Of a DNA stretch of 64,000 nt, positions 41,721 through 53,724 are shown piece after piece. The DNA lies in assembly GCA_026018925.1 (NCBI GenBank), contig JAKSZU010000008.1, forward strand, positions 11,387,626 to 11,451,625, in the 5' to 3' direction. Within the stretch, counting starts at the first letter, position 1; each line of letters begins with the position of its first letter. Under the pieces are notes generated by a model. The model was not told the DNA's origin, ran no database searches, and saw only the letters and a list, made by a program, of their open reading frames with translations. The position numbers and the translations under genes are program-made. This stretch comes from Tupaia tana (Eukaryota; Chordata; Mammalia; Scandentia; Tupaiidae).

Positions 41721-42630
41721 TCTGTGTTTTATCTCACTCGGGTTTCTGTAGGTCCTACATTTTGGCAGTGCTGGGCACGTCAGAACTGTGCGATTTGGGA
41801 CGAGGGGTACACATTCAGATCAATGCAGCAGACTCAAGAACCCAGGAAGAGCCCCACCGGTATAGCTAATTGCTTTTTCACAAAGGTACGAAAGGAGTTC
41901 AATGGAGGAAGGGTCGTCTTTCAACAAGTGGTGCTAGAGGAATTCTAGCTCCATAGATAAAAAAAGAAAAAAAGATCCCCAACCTAAATTTTACACATTC
42001 ACACATTATACAAAATTTAACTCAAAGTGGTCATAGATCTTCCTGCCACCCCTTTGAGAATGATGGAAGCATTTGTAGAAATCTTGTCTTAAGCAACTAA
42101 AGGCAGAGCATCCTTCTCTCAGATCTTCGCTGACTTCCTTCAATGAGCTGTTCATAAGCCATAGGGAACATGACACGATTACTAATGCACTAACATCAGG
42201 GGGAGAGAGGTACTATGACCCTGAAGAATATGTGACAGGCTACGCCAAGAGTATTAAAGAACTTAGACGCCTGCCTAACGAGTAGAGGAAAGATTTTCTC
42301 GTCACACTACATGCTAGTGGATACCTCCCTGTCTGATAGGCGAGGCTATTCCTCAGCAAGGCAGGGGGAAAGTCACACACGTACAAGCATGGAGGAAGGG
42401 GTGGCTGGAACATTTCAGACCATATCAAAGGAGTTCGCCTTGTAAAGTTTTAGCCTTTTATGATTTGGATGTTATTTTGTGATACAGAAATTTAGTTGAA
42501 ACAACCCAGTCCTCCAAGTCTGAATCTCAACTAGTTATAATTTAAAAGACAACAAATTACCTGAAATCAGTAACAGAAATAGGTCATTGTTAGGAAAAAA
42601 AATTCTATTGAGCACTCCATTGAAAAACAT
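41721..42630. other. No recognised feature
   Basis: About 0.9 kb without an assignable element. Confidence 0.4.
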
Positions 42631-42632
42631 TA

Positions 42633-42880
42633 TTGGGGGCCAGCCCCACAGTGCAGTGGTTCAGGAAGCCATACCCCATATGGCTAATTGTGGTAGAAAT
42701 CCTGAACCTGGGGCTTGAAAAACACACCAGATACATACACCATGCACGTGCATGCCCAAAATCCTGACAGGAAGAGGAATGGAGGAAACAGGATTATGGT
42801 GATATCATCCCCCACTGGAGGGAGCTTTTTCTCTCTCTCCCTGGCAAGCACACTTGCCTTCTGGCAATTAAAAAAAATTA
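42633..42880 (+). repeat. Diverged SINE, older family
   Basis: Head GGGGGCCAGCCCCACAGTGC, decayed B box near 42690, CT tract and a GGCAATTAAAAAAAATT end. Confidence 0.7.
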
Positions 42881-43107
42881 CCAAGTAAGTAAATAATTAC
42901 CGCTTTTTCACAGATAAAATTGAACTACTTGTTGCAATCAGAGGGCTTAGGAAGTGGAGAAGCAGGACTTAAGCTTGAATCTCCTCAAGCTCTTCACTGC
43001 TGATCAGTCTATAGAGAAGCAATTTCCCCCAGTAGACCCCTGCTGGAAGTGAACAGGAAGTGTGTTGGACACATTTAGAACCATAGGCTCCAGAATTTTT
43101 TATGTCA

Positions 43108-43380
43108 TGTCGGCGTCACTTCTGCAGAGACGACACGACACCCAGTTCTTCCTCACGCAGTCTTTATTCACAGGTTTCCTTTTTCTTCTCTCCTCTTTAC
43201 TTCTTCTTTCTCCCCGTATATATAGGATTCCTCCCGGCGGCCCCACCCGCAAGTTCCTTCACCTGTACGAGGCAAGTCCTGATTGGCTGTCTCTAAAACA
43301 TGTAAGGAGTTGTTTGTACACGCCTCCCTATGCAGCCAGCACAGCCATCTTGGCTCAGCGGCCAATGGCGCCGGCCAACA
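43108..43380 (-). repeat. Solo LTR (273 bp) with 6-bp target duplication
   Basis: On the minus strand this starts TGTTGGCCGGCGCCATTGGC and ends GTGACGCCGACA, giving TG...CA termini. It has a CCAAT motif near 43285, a TATATATA box at about 43217-43224 and AATAAA at 43163-43168 in the expected order. The direct repeats ATGTCA (43102-43107, 43381-43386) mark the integration. No internal retroviral sequence adjoins, so it is the product of LTR-LTR recombination. It does not resemble the LTRs of the 19.4-22.8 kb element. Confidence 0.85.
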
Positions 43381-43490
43381 ATGTCATACTAACATAAATT
43401 AATAAATAAAATAGAAAAAAGAAAAAGAAATCAATGTAGAGTTGCTAGCACTTATAGTACCAATTAAAGATATTTTAAAAACTATCATCT

Positions 43491-43756
43491 GGGGCCAACA
43501 AGTGGTATAGTGATTAAGGCATTAGACTCCCACATGGACAATTGTGATTCAAGTCCCAGACCTGGCAGCTTGAAAAATCATACCAAGTGTGTGCGCATGT
43601 ATGCCCAAAATCCCAGGAAAAGAATGGAGGAGGAAAAATTATGGTGTGGCCATTCTCCTTGGAGGGTGATTTCTCGCTTTTCCTCTCACTGTCTCTGACA
43701 GCACACATGCCCAATGGCAAAAAAAAAAAAAAACTTAAAAAAAAAAAAAAAAAACA
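43491..43756 (+). repeat. Diverged tRNA-derived SINE, long form
   Basis: Head GGGGCCAACAAGTGGTATAG, B-box-like GATTCAAGTCCC at 43547, body, CT tract and long A-runs (43720-43754). Confidence 0.88.
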
Positions 43757-44930
43757 AATCATCCATTTTCATCATCTTTTTATTTAAAAAAAAAGATCTT
43801 TTAACATCAAAATGTATAATAATATTGATATAAGTTTAGAATAAAAGAAAACCATTTAAAAGAGATACAATTAGTTTTATAAAAACCTCACTCCAGAAAT
43901 TTTCCTTTTCTTTCTCTATTTTTCTGACTACAGATAGTGAAAATGTGGTCACAGATTAGCACTGATCTACACAGATAGGCGTTTAGAATATACTTCTTCA
44001 AGGGCAATAGAGAAATCTACTAAAGAAAGATGTAAAATATCTGAATAAATAAGGACAGAAACAATTCAGCAGCCACTTCTGGTTAAGCGCTCTTTCAACT
44101 ATTTTTCTGGAGACTTAGAAGCTGACACCTCTCCAGCCTGCAGGACTTCCCTACCTTGAGGCACCCATCTCTGCCTGTCCGGAACCATCTTGGAACCAGA
44201 AAAATAAGAAATGGATAGCCTTATTCCTATTTATGACTTTAAACTGGAATCTCTAACTCTTTCAAACCCAATTCACGTTGCTGTCCATTTTCCAGCCTCT
44301 AATTTTTGCCCATTCTCTTATTTCATGTTGTGCTTTAAAACTGAACGGCAAGGTCTCCCCCCTAGAAGGTGGTGCCCCTCCAGACTGTAGGAATAATTTA
44401 TATCTTCCTCAGGCTCAAAAGTCATAGGTTGCTTTGGGGAACCACCCCTCCCAGCTGAGTCAGGGCCAGGTCCTCAGCACGCTGCTTTCCTCCTGTTTCA
44501 TAAGAATGAGCTAGATAATGATAGCTCTTCTAAATCCTGAGCAAACTCTGCATCCGTATGATTTATAATGTACAGTAAACTTATGTGCAGAGGACATAAG
44601 CTGTTTTTACCTGCCAGGTTTCCTTAGTCCTTATGATAACAGCACTCTGGTTTTATTTTGAAGGATAAGCCATACCCCTTAAATATAGGAACTCTCAATG
44701 AAAATGAAGCAGTCTGGAAACACCCCCGCGCCACCCATGCCAACCTCCCACTCCACAGGGAATGCCAAGGATGTGGCACAGAACCATACTTTCTTCCAGG
44801 AATTTGGGATTTGAACATCTACATAACACAGGATGGAAAACTCACTGGAGCTGAATCATTCTAATCATAGCACCTTGAAGAGATTTTTAAATCCATGACA
44901 TGTAGTGCCCCAGAGCTGCCTTGCATTCCT
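43757..44930. other. No recognised feature
   Basis: About 1.2 kb of unique-looking sequence. The 64-68 codon frames near 44624-44864 lie on opposite strands of each other and show no family. Confidence 0.4.
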
Positions 44931-46075
44931 TTTCTTTATGCAACTATTTTTTATTTTTTTTAATTTATTTTTTTATTATCATCATAATCTTGTTTATAAT
45001 ACATTGGATTGCATATAACTTTACAGTGTATTACATTGCTTTTTCAAAAGGGAATGCCCTGCATGTCAGTCAATACAGAGACATTAATCTCCCCACTTCA
45101 TCATTCAATATCTTTTCAATGTTTTTCCCAATCATTATTATTATTATTCTAATTATTTTTTTAAACAGTCCATCACTATTTCTCATTTTGTTTGTAAAAA
45201 GACTTTACCCATCATGAAATACTTCTCAGACCAATCCAGTTGAGAATACTATACATGTCATCATCAACAGGTAATAAGCCATATCTGTGTCCCACTAATG
45301 TCATGCCTCTCTATTTGTTCTCTTGCTTTCTGTCTCTATCCTCTTTTCTTCACCCGCCCCCATTCCACACTGTCTTATTCTCGTTAAGTACTTTCACTGC
45401 TTTTACGTCCTCCAATATTTTGCTCTCTACCATAGAGTGCAGATAGTCGGTATGTATTAAGTGGATACATACAATATTTTTCTCTCATAGCCTGGCTTAC
45501 TTCACTCAGCAATAGATCCTCCATATCTGACCACTTTCTATCAAATGCCAGGGTCTTGTTATTTTTTATGGCTGAATAGTATTCCATAGAGTATATATAC
45601 CACACTTTTCCAATCCATTCATCAGTTTGTGGACATTTAGGTTGGTTTCATGTCTTGGCAATTGTGAATAATGCTGCAATAAACATTGATGTGCAAGCAC
45701 TTTTCTGACTGAGCATTCTCCTGTCTTTTGCGTAGATACCCAGAAGTGGGATTGCTAGATCAAATGGTAGTTCTATTTGTAGATCTTTGAGGAACCTCCA
45801 TATTGTTCTCCACAGTGGTTGAACCAGTTTACATTCCCACTAACAGTGTAGGAGGGTTCCCTTTTCACCACATCCCCGTCAACACTTGACACTTTTTATA
45901 TTCTTAATCTTTGCCATTCTGACAGAGGTTAGGTGGTATCTCATTGTGGTTTTTATCTGCATCTCTCTTATGATGAGGGATGTTGAGCATTTCCTCATAT
46001 GCTTTTTGGCTGTTCATCTGTCTTCCTTAGAGAGATTTTTGTTCAGCTCATTTTCCCATCTTTTAATTGGGTTAA

Positions 46076-46300
46076 TTATTTTTTTTTTTGCATAAGGCAC
46101 TTGAGTTCCCTGTGTATTCTGGTTATCAGTCCCTTGCCTGAGGCATATTTAACAAAAATATTTTCCCATTCTGAGGGTTGTTGATTCACACTTGTTACTG
46201 TGTCCTTTGCTGTGCAGAAACTTCTTAGTCTGATATAGTCCCACTTGTCTATTTTAGGGATTATTGCCTGTGCTTTGGGAGTCTTATTTAAGAAGTCTTG
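46076..46300 (-). pseudogene. L1 ORF2 C-terminal remnant
   Basis: Open minus-strand segment encoding the C-terminal ORF2 region just before the 3' UTR. Upstream it runs into a SINE, so it is not part of an intact ORF2. Confidence 0.85.
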
Positions 46301-46558
46301 GGAACCAGCAGTTAGTGTAATGGCTATGTCGCTGGACTCCCACGTAGTTGACCGCGGTTCGTGTCTCAGACCCGGTGGCTTACAACTCACGCCGGGCGTG
46401 TGTGCGTGCGTGCCCAAGATCCCGAGAGGAGAATGGAGGAGAAGGGATTGCGGCATGACCATCCCCCCTGGGGGGTGATTTCTCGCTTTCTGTCTCTATG
46501 TCTCTGTCTGTCTGGCAAGCGCACGCGCCCTATAGCAAAAACCTCTCAAAAAAAAAAA
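46301..46558 (+). repeat. tRNA-derived SINE, young long form
   Basis: Full-length CpG-rich plus-strand copy with head GGAACCAGCAGTTAGTGTAA. No target duplication is visible, and the flanking L1 lacks about 225 bp at this point. Confidence 0.9.
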
Positions 46559-46904
46559 ATCAGTTAACTGTAAGCTTTGGGGGTTATTTCTGGGGTCTCT
46601 ATTCTATTCCATTGGTCCACATGTCTGTTTTTATGCCAATATCAAGCTGTTTTGATGATCACAGCTTTATAGTATATCTTGCGATCAGGGAGTGATATGC
46701 CTCCTACTCTGTTCTTCTTGCGCATGATTGCTTTTGCAGATGCATCTGTTTTTGTTCTCTGATGCTTTATAACCTTCCGATTATTCCTTTCCCTCCAATT
46801 TCTATTGAGAGGGAAATTTCTATTTCTATTCAGAATCTATTCTCAATGCTTTATAATTAAAAATACTGCCATATTTTGCTTATTGCTGTTATTCATAATA
46901 AAAA

Positions 46905-47100
46905 TTGCTATGATGTATCGAGGGCTAGGTGTTTTGCCTGCTTCTTGATATCCACTATGCCCTCAGGAAACAACAGTTACTATTGTTGTCAGTTCACTCT
47001 TGAGCACACTGAGGTTGAGAGAGGTTTATCTGAGATTACAGTGCTACCAGGTAGAGGAAGCAGGGTTTGAACCTCAGGTATGCTTGACCTATCAAACTGG
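46905..47100 (+). repeat. MIR element
   Basis: 'cactgaggttgagagagg', 'ctaccaggtagaggaagcagggtttgaacct' and a final 'ctggctcta' are MIR core and B-box-like blocks in sense orientation. Confidence 0.8.
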
Positions 47101-47244
47101 CTCTAATCATAATAAGCGAAGTGTACATTGTTTTGACTCTATGAGATGAGCACAAATTTCCTGAACAAAATTGTATAAAGCCTACCATTAAAATTCTGTT
47201 CTTATATTTTTATAAAGAGTATTCTTCTTTTTCCTTTTCTCTTT

Positions 47245-47500
47245 TTATTTTTGTCTGTTGCCAGAGGACGTGTGCACTCACAGAAAGAGTAGAGGGGAGA
47301 AAGCACCCCCTAGTGGGGCGTGTTCACACCACAATCCTTTTTCCATTTCTCCACCCTGTTAGGATTTGAAGCACACTCATACATGAGCACCCAGCATGTT
47401 TTTCAAGCCACGGTGTGGAGATTCAAACCATTACTGACCACATGGGAACTGACTTCCGATGCACTACACATAACCACTGTGCTACAGGTTCGGTTCTGGA
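47245..47500 (-). repeat. Diverged SINE, older family
   Basis: Minus-strand copy: 'tgttgccagaggacgtgtgcactca' near the 3' end, B-box-like region near 47420 and head ending 'accactgtgctacaggttcgg'. Confidence 0.65.
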
Positions 47501-47840
47501 GAGGAGTCTTAACATCCAAGCTCTCAAAGTTCTGTGAACCACATTCAGAAATTATTCAGAATCACTTTCAAGAACTATCTTGTTAAAGACTTTTTCCTGG
47601 CCTATCATAGGCTACGTAAGGAATACGTCCAGGCTCTAACACAGTGCCACGATGCTGATGCTAGTGTACCCACCAGAGGAGGGTATGTGAGAGTAAAGGG
47701 ACATGGTGGGCCATGCCTATTCAGTTGACAAATGCTAACTGAACACCTATTCTGGGCCAAGTCCCATGATTGGTCCTAGAAGTACAGAGCAGAAAAGATA
47801 AAGCATTTTGCAGTTTGCTAAAGAAAAAGACTACCTCTCA

Positions 47841-47864
47841 AAAAAAAAAAAAAAAAAAAAAAAA
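47841..47864 (+). repeat. A-run
   Basis: Uninterrupted A tract of about 24 bases between copies of AAGACTACC (47828 and 47865). This may be the remains of a retrotransposon tail with target duplication. Confidence 0.7.
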
Positions 47865-47999
47865 GACTACCCAAAACATTCATAAACGAGGTAAGGCAGA
47901 CTTTATCTAAGGTGAGCCAGGGCAATAAGACCACTGTCATGGAATCTTGCAGTGATGGAGAAAGAATGAATTAAATTCTGACTCCAACAAGGACAAATG

Positions 48000-48790
48000 G
48001 GGATGTGAGGGGGGTGATTGTTGTCCTCAGTTCTTGGTGTCTGCTGATGAAGAATCAGAGACAGATACCAGCAGATAAGCAGATAGTACAGAAGCTTTAT
48101 TGACTGAGCAAAGCAAAATACACACTCAAAAAGAAAGAGTAGGCCAGCTGAAGTTAGACCAGCCAGTCCAGGGGTCATCTGGATGGATTTCTTTTATGAT
48201 GGTTCTGTTTTTTGTTTGTTTGTTTGTTTGTTTTTTATTGTGTGTGTGTGGGTGTTTTCTCCTAGCTCTCTTTATTGGGTGAAAGAGAGAGAGAGATCAG
48301 AGGGAAAGAAAGATAGTGGACCCAGTGAAATGTCTTAACGCTAAACATGGAGGGAGATAAAGAGTAACCAGGAAGTTGAAGAGCTCCTAAGAAGAGGGAT
48401 GACTAAGGTTATGTTTGAAGATGTTTCCTTTCCTTCAGAGTAAGCCACCCTCTCTGCTTTGGTCAAACTATCCAAAGAAAATTGTGCTGCCCACATCAGA
48501 CTTGTGTAAATATAGTTTGCATAAATAACAGAAAAGAGTTAAATGCGGCAAGAACAGATTTTTGCACGGATTGTAAAATAATTTACTGCAGAGTTAGTAA
48601 AGGGTTGGAGTCATGGATCCAAGCTTGGGATAACCCTGGGAAGACTGAGGAAAGCTCTATGCTCCCACAGGCCCTGAGCAGGTGGGATTTATTTAGTCAG
48701 AGGCATTTGGGTCTAAATTTTCAAGGGGAAAGTGACCGAAGTTAACATGGCTGTTACAAAGATAAGGCATAAAGGATATTCTTTGGGTTA
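48000..48790 (-). repeat. Possible degenerate LTR/ERV sequence
   Basis: The stretch has AGAAGCTTTATTGACTGAGC (antisense AATAAA) near 48090 and a long run without other repeats, with a GTTT microsatellite at 48212-48232. Suggestive of an antisense LTR, but I cannot define ends or a target duplication. Confidence 0.25.
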
Positions 48791-49097
48791 AGAAAGAAGG
48801 TAACTGGAGACCTTGGAGAGCACAGAGTCCCCAGAGCACTGAGAGGTCCTGCGATGGGGGGGTGAGGAAACAGACTCCAAGAATTGGAGCACTCTGCTTG
48901 GAACTTTGCTGTGAGGAGAGAGCTTTAATACAGCTAGAATAATATTTTGTTTTAGTATAATGATGGGTGGTTGAAATTTTTTTGAATGTTAAATGAAATA
49001 GCAGAAACTCTATTGTTTTTTATAAAGTAGTTTCATATTGAGAGTACACTTACAAGGTTTTCTAATGTCTAGGCAAAGGTGGCAGTGACAACTATTA

Positions 49098-49177
49098 TTA
49101 GGTTGTCAAGAAAGTAATGACATATTTTTTTTTGTTTTTCTGTGCAAAAGTGTGTCATGTCTTTCCCAACACCCTAA
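49098..49177. mobile_element. 80-bp mariner-type MITE (family B)
   Basis: Exactly 80 bp between TA dinucleotides (49096-49097, 49178-49179). Terminal inverted repeats begin TTAGGTTGTCAAGAAAGTAA on the left, and the right end reads TTAGGGTGTTGGGAAAGACA on the other strand. Size, TA target and TTAGG-type ends are those of mariner-derived MITEs such as primate MADE1, but the sequence differs. Confidence 0.85.
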
Positions 49178-49179
49178 TA

Positions 49180-51394
49180 GAGCAGCAGAAATGATGTTCA
49201 AAATCTCAGTGTGCGTGGCAGAAATGATGTTAGTCAAGAAACCAAGAGCTGTCGAGACGGACGGGAATGTCATTAGCATGGCGTGCACCGGAAACTAACA
49301 TGCTGACTTGGAGGTGGTTGTAAGTTACAAGTTAGCACTGAGACAACTGGAAGATCTAAGAGAGCAATCTTCCCTTTCTGCTCTATAACCAGCATGTCTT
49401 TATTAATACTTCTTAACCCGGCGTACTGCATTTACATTATTATTTTAATAACTTCATTTAGTAAAAGAGTTCTGTATTGCCTCAGCATGGCTTTCAAATC
49501 TCCGGAGGACTGCATCAGATTAAGCAAGACAGTCATACTAGTGGCTAATGCAAACGAAGTTACTTATAAAAAGTTTAAAGTAGCGGTGGCTACATAGTTT
49601 GGAGCAGACAACTCTGTTTTTAGCTCACTGCTAAATACAGATTGAATGGAGGTATGAATGGAGAGATGGATAGCCGGGTAATGGACAGAAAAAAATCATA
49701 AACAGTAGAGAAAGAAACAATGACCGTCTCGTTTGCAGAAGTTCCTACATGACTGATAGCACAGCTTTCCCTATTCTTCAAAGGCAGAGTTAGAGGATAT
49801 TTAATTCATCCACAGCACTAAGTTATGGATTAGACATGACACAAGACCTCACATATTAAAATGATAAAACAGCAGATCACGGATTTTTTTTTTTTTTTTT
49901 AATATGGAAGAAATGGAGATCCTCGTTTGAGTTGTGCTTCGATGGAACCGGTCATCAGAGTCCAGTGTGTTCACACACTAGTGCTTCTCTTTCTCTGCTC
50001 TCGTTCCCCAAATGCAGGTGTTAAATAAACATACATGTCACAGCAGTGTTATCCTCCTCTTGTGGCTGCGGAGTCCCTAATGCGCTGTTTCAGACAGGCT
50101 CCACCGAACGATTACGGTGAGTACGGGTGTTGATACCTATTTATCATATGGAATTAGATGATTTTTCAGGTCATTCCCACTACAACATTTATAATAATTC
50201 TAAATAATGAAAAAGTTCAACCTCGCTCACCTCTAACTCACCTACAAAATCCCCTGATTACACTACCAGACTAATTTCACATTCTGTTCTCTGATGTATC
50301 TGTATGGATTCTAAGCAGCAGTCATATCAATTTTAGATTACAACTTGCCTTAGTTATGAACTCCTATGCAATTTGACTAAATTAGATAGAGTATTGATAA
50401 CTTCCTGTGTGCTGGATGGCAAGGAAACACAGATAAATAGAAGGTGGACAGACCCACTGAACGTTAACTCGGTGGTGAGTACTTTCCTATGCTTTAAAAA
50501 TTGTATGAACTCAGAGAAAGAGAAGTTTCACCTGGGAAGCTGTTGCAGGAAACTCAAGAAGTGTGGGACAATAGGGCCTTGAAAATAAATAGAACCAAGT
50601 GAAAGTAAAAAAGGGCTTTATGGACAGGAGAAAGAGTAGGAACAGTAATCCAAGGAAAGGGATGTATCTGGCAGGTTGGGGAATAGTAGTTAGAGTTGGA
50701 GCATGGGGCACATTGTTAGGTTGGGGACATTAGTGGGGATGAGAATTTTGAAGGACATAGAATAAAGTTTAGTTATTATCTTATGTACAGTGGGAATTCA
50801 CCTGGAGTTTGTGAGCATTGACTTGACAAGTTAGCTATGGTGGTAGTATTGAAGATGGATTGCACAGAGAAAAGAATAAAGGTCAAGAAGCAAGACTATG
50901 CCCAGTGTTCAAGTAAAAGATTAGGAGGGCATGAGTGAGAAGACTGGGAGCTGAGCAGAGAGGTCAGCAGATTCTGGATGGAGAAGTGTAAACTGACTGC
51001 ATGTTGAATTCAGGGTAAGCAGTGAGACTCAAGAAAGATTCTGAAACTTACTCAGCACCATAAGAGAAAAAAGAGGCTTACTTTGCTTTGTTCTTTATCT
51101 CTTTTTAAAAATTATTATTTCTCCTTTTTCAGAATCAGATTAAGCGAACTTGGTATAATTTAACTTTACTGAAATTACTGATATCTGAACTCTTGCATCT
51201 TTTAATCATAATTTCGATCAGTCTTCTCCTTTTGACAAAGAGATGAGGAGGTAGACAAATGAACAATTCTGAGTCCCAACACTGAAGGTATAAAGCCCAG
51301 TTAGAATTACAAAACTAATCTTTACCTTTGAATTTATATAATTTTATTACTTTGCTATTAGGTCACCTAGACATTCACAGAGAGGCTAATGAAA
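49180..51394. other. No recognised feature
   Basis: About 2.2 kb of unique-looking sequence, the longest stretch here without an obvious transposable element. No exon, RNA gene or long frame was recognised. A T-run occurs at about 49885-49901. Confidence 0.4.
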
Positions 51395-51636
51395 GTCTGA
51401 ATTCTCTTTTTTAGCTTCTTGCTTTCTTTGTCTCTTTCTTTCTTATGAAACAGAGACAGAGCATGAGAGAGACAGAGAGACAATACTCTCAACAAGGTCT
51501 TAATACTGTGATCCAGCCCCAGCTTCAGCCAACCCCAGATCATGGGCATGTATGTATCTGGCATACGCAGGGAGGTCTCTCTTCCATGTGAGTCAGCCTC
51601 TCCCAACATTATATCACTACACCACCATTTAGCCCC
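51395..51636 (-). repeat. Diverged SINE, older family
   Basis: Minus-strand element: GGGGGCTAAATGGTGGTGTA head on the minus strand, decayed middle, GAGACAGAG tract at 51450-51482. Confidence 0.6.
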
Positions 51637-51856
51637 CCGTCTGAATTCTTATTATTGAAAATCTATAAGACTAAATCATATTAAGCCTATCATAATTACA
51701 AATTTTCCACTGCAGTTGCATCTGCAAAATTCAGTATCCGTCAATTCCAAACTTTGGAGGTAAGACACAGAGAGCCAGCCTGTTCATGACTGAATGACTC
51801 TCCATTGCCAATAGGCAAATAGGTCAAGAATAGGACCTACTGAAGGATATGATCTA

Positions 51857-51936
51857 ATAGGTTGTCAGGAAAGTCATTACATATTTTTCTATGTTTTTCT
51901 ATGCAAAAATGTGTCATGACTTTCCCAATGACCCAA
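51857..51936. mobile_element. 80-bp mariner-type MITE (family B), second copy
   Basis: Again exactly 80 bp between TA dinucleotides (51855-51856, 51937-51938). The left end ATAGGTTGTCAGGAAAGTCA and the reverse-complemented right end TTGGGTCATTGGGAAAGTCA pair. Clearly the same family as 49098-49177. Confidence 0.85.
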
Positions 51937-51939
51937 TAT

Positions 51940-52865
51940 TTGAGGACTGGAAGAACACAGCCCACCCTTTTGGTTTTACATTAGTCAGTTGGTACCTCGA
52001 ATAGATCCCTTTATAATAAAAGCAGGAAATATCCTTCCAACCCAGATTCCAGAAGAAACTAACAAGCTACTCCTAGAAATAGGCTTTAGATAGGCCCACT
52101 TGCAGGTTAAAAGCATGAATTGACATAGAACTGAGGCAGATAGATGTGAGTCACAGTTCCCTAGACATTTCCTAGGATGGAATAAGCTTCATTTCTTGAG
52201 GAATATGAACAGCTGAAGATCTTGGCAGTTTCTACTGTATCAGAGATTTGGACAGAGATTTAGAAACACTTCTCTGGCACAATTATTTGCATATTACTGA
52301 CCTAATCACGTAACTTTTCGGAGTATAATTTCCTTTTGAAAAAATGATTACTCGGACCACATTGTAGCTCAGTTCCTTTCTGAATCTAACTTTTAGAATT
52401 CTTCTTACCATGTTTCATGTTCATCCTGTTCCCTCCTGTGGCCTGTCTAAGACCTTTGGCTGGGCTTCTACTACCCTTTCTCTTCTTAGTAAAATGAATC
52501 AATGTGGTCTTCCAATGACACATTTTATAAGGGATGACTCCTGGAAGGTCAACCCTGGGAACAGGAAAGTCAAAATTATAGCAAGGCAGAAAGCTGACTT
52601 TCTCCTCCACCATGACAGAATAACTGGCACTGGGCTTACCGCTCTCTATAACCACTTCAAAAATTTGACAAAATACATGAAACACAATTTTAGACATTGA
52701 ACAACATACAGCACAAGATATGATCCCTGATGGAATCAAATGAAGTGAGTTACAGATTACTTTGGCTTTCTGCCTGGGGACATTTTCTACAAAGTAGTGG
52801 AGGGAGGGAGAGCAAATTCAAGAAGAGCCTGGTAAGCTCGGTATATCGAGACAGAGTTTCAGATT
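51940..52865. other. No recognised feature
   Basis: About 0.9 kb. A 117-codon minus frame (52386-52739) and a 96-codon plus frame (52410-52700) overlap. Neither has a recognisable domain. Confidence 0.4.
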
Positions 52866-52869
52866 TTTC

Positions 52870-53128
52870 TTTTTTGAGACAGTTTTTTTTGCTATAAGAT
52901 GTGTGTGCTCACCAGAAAGACAAAGTGAGATAGACAGAAAGTGAGAAATAACCCCCCAGGGGGGATGGCCATGTTACAATCCTTTCTCCTCCCTTCTCCT
53001 CTTGGGATCTTGGGCACGCACGCACATGTACCTGGCGTGAATTTAAGCCACCGGGTCGGGGATCAAACCGCCGTCGACTACATGGGAGTCCAGAGACATA
53101 GCCATTATGCCAACTGCTTGTTGGCCCT
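52870..53128 (-). repeat. tRNA-derived SINE, long form
   Basis: Minus-strand copy with tail near 52875, CT tract and CpG-bearing body. The head ends at about 53128 with a short extra TTG before GCCC. TTTCAGATTTTT and TTTCAGAATTTT flank it. Confidence 0.9.
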
Positions 53129-53185
53129 GAGTTTCAGAATTTTGAGAAGATGGAATCTGCAGGACTGAGAGAATACACAGAAAAA

Positions 53186-53405
53186 AAAAATCTACACATG
53201 GTGCAGCAGTGGCACAACGTTTGTGCTGCTGCAACCACTTAAGAAGGCCCCAGGTTCAAGTTCCAAGGTCTTTCTGAGCATGCCAGGTGTACGTGTGCAT
53301 GTCCATCGTCTTGACTGAGGTTGAGGGTGGACTGTGGTATGGAGATCCTGTGTGGGAGTCTCTCTCTTTCTCTGTGTGTCTCTTTCTCACAGGAGAAATA
53401 AATAA
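53186..53405 (+). repeat. Diverged SINE, second family
   Basis: Head ATGGTGCAGCAGTGGCACAA, B-box-like GGTTCAAGTTCC at 53252, CT tract and an end with TTCTCACAGGAGAAATAAAT. Confidence 0.65.
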
Positions 53406-53724
53406 ATCAACTTATATAAGTGCATGGAATCTCTTGATTCAATTGTTAATACTGAGCTATGTATTCATAAACAAACTCCATGAGGTTAGACAAAAAGCAC
53501 AGCTCACTAAGGGCTGAAAGATCTTCAAACTACAGCCAGCCGGAATGAAGACTTAGTTGCCACATGACTGGGCCCTATTAGGGAGTGTTATTAGTCTCAT
53601 GTGTGTACATGTGCCTTAATGGCATTAAAAAAAAAAAAAAGTACTAACTTAATCCAAAAGGAAGGAGGAGCGAAATAAATAAAACAGGTAAGATCAATAG
53701 GGAACAAATGTCAAGATGGCAGTA

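Larger units (their letters stand above)
44936..46745 (-). repeat. Antisense L1 LINE, ORF2 C-terminus and 3' UTR
   Basis: Same block order as the L1 at 57.9-61.5 kb. Minus-strand translation around 46100-46300 gives ORF2 C-terminal words ([38 protein letters not shown]). A SINE at about 46301-46558 replaces roughly 225 bp of L1 that is present in the other copy. 5'-truncated near 46745. Confidence 0.9.

Noticed and set aside
49141-49177. Possible miRNA-like hairpin formed by the 80-bp palindrome
   Set aside because: The fold is explained by the terminal repeats of a mariner MITE. Without small-RNA data a miRNA call is not supported.
52386-52739. 117-codon minus-strand frame in unique sequence
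   Set aside because: No recognisable domain, an opposing 96-codon frame of similar quality overlaps it, and there is no promoter, splice or polyadenylation context.
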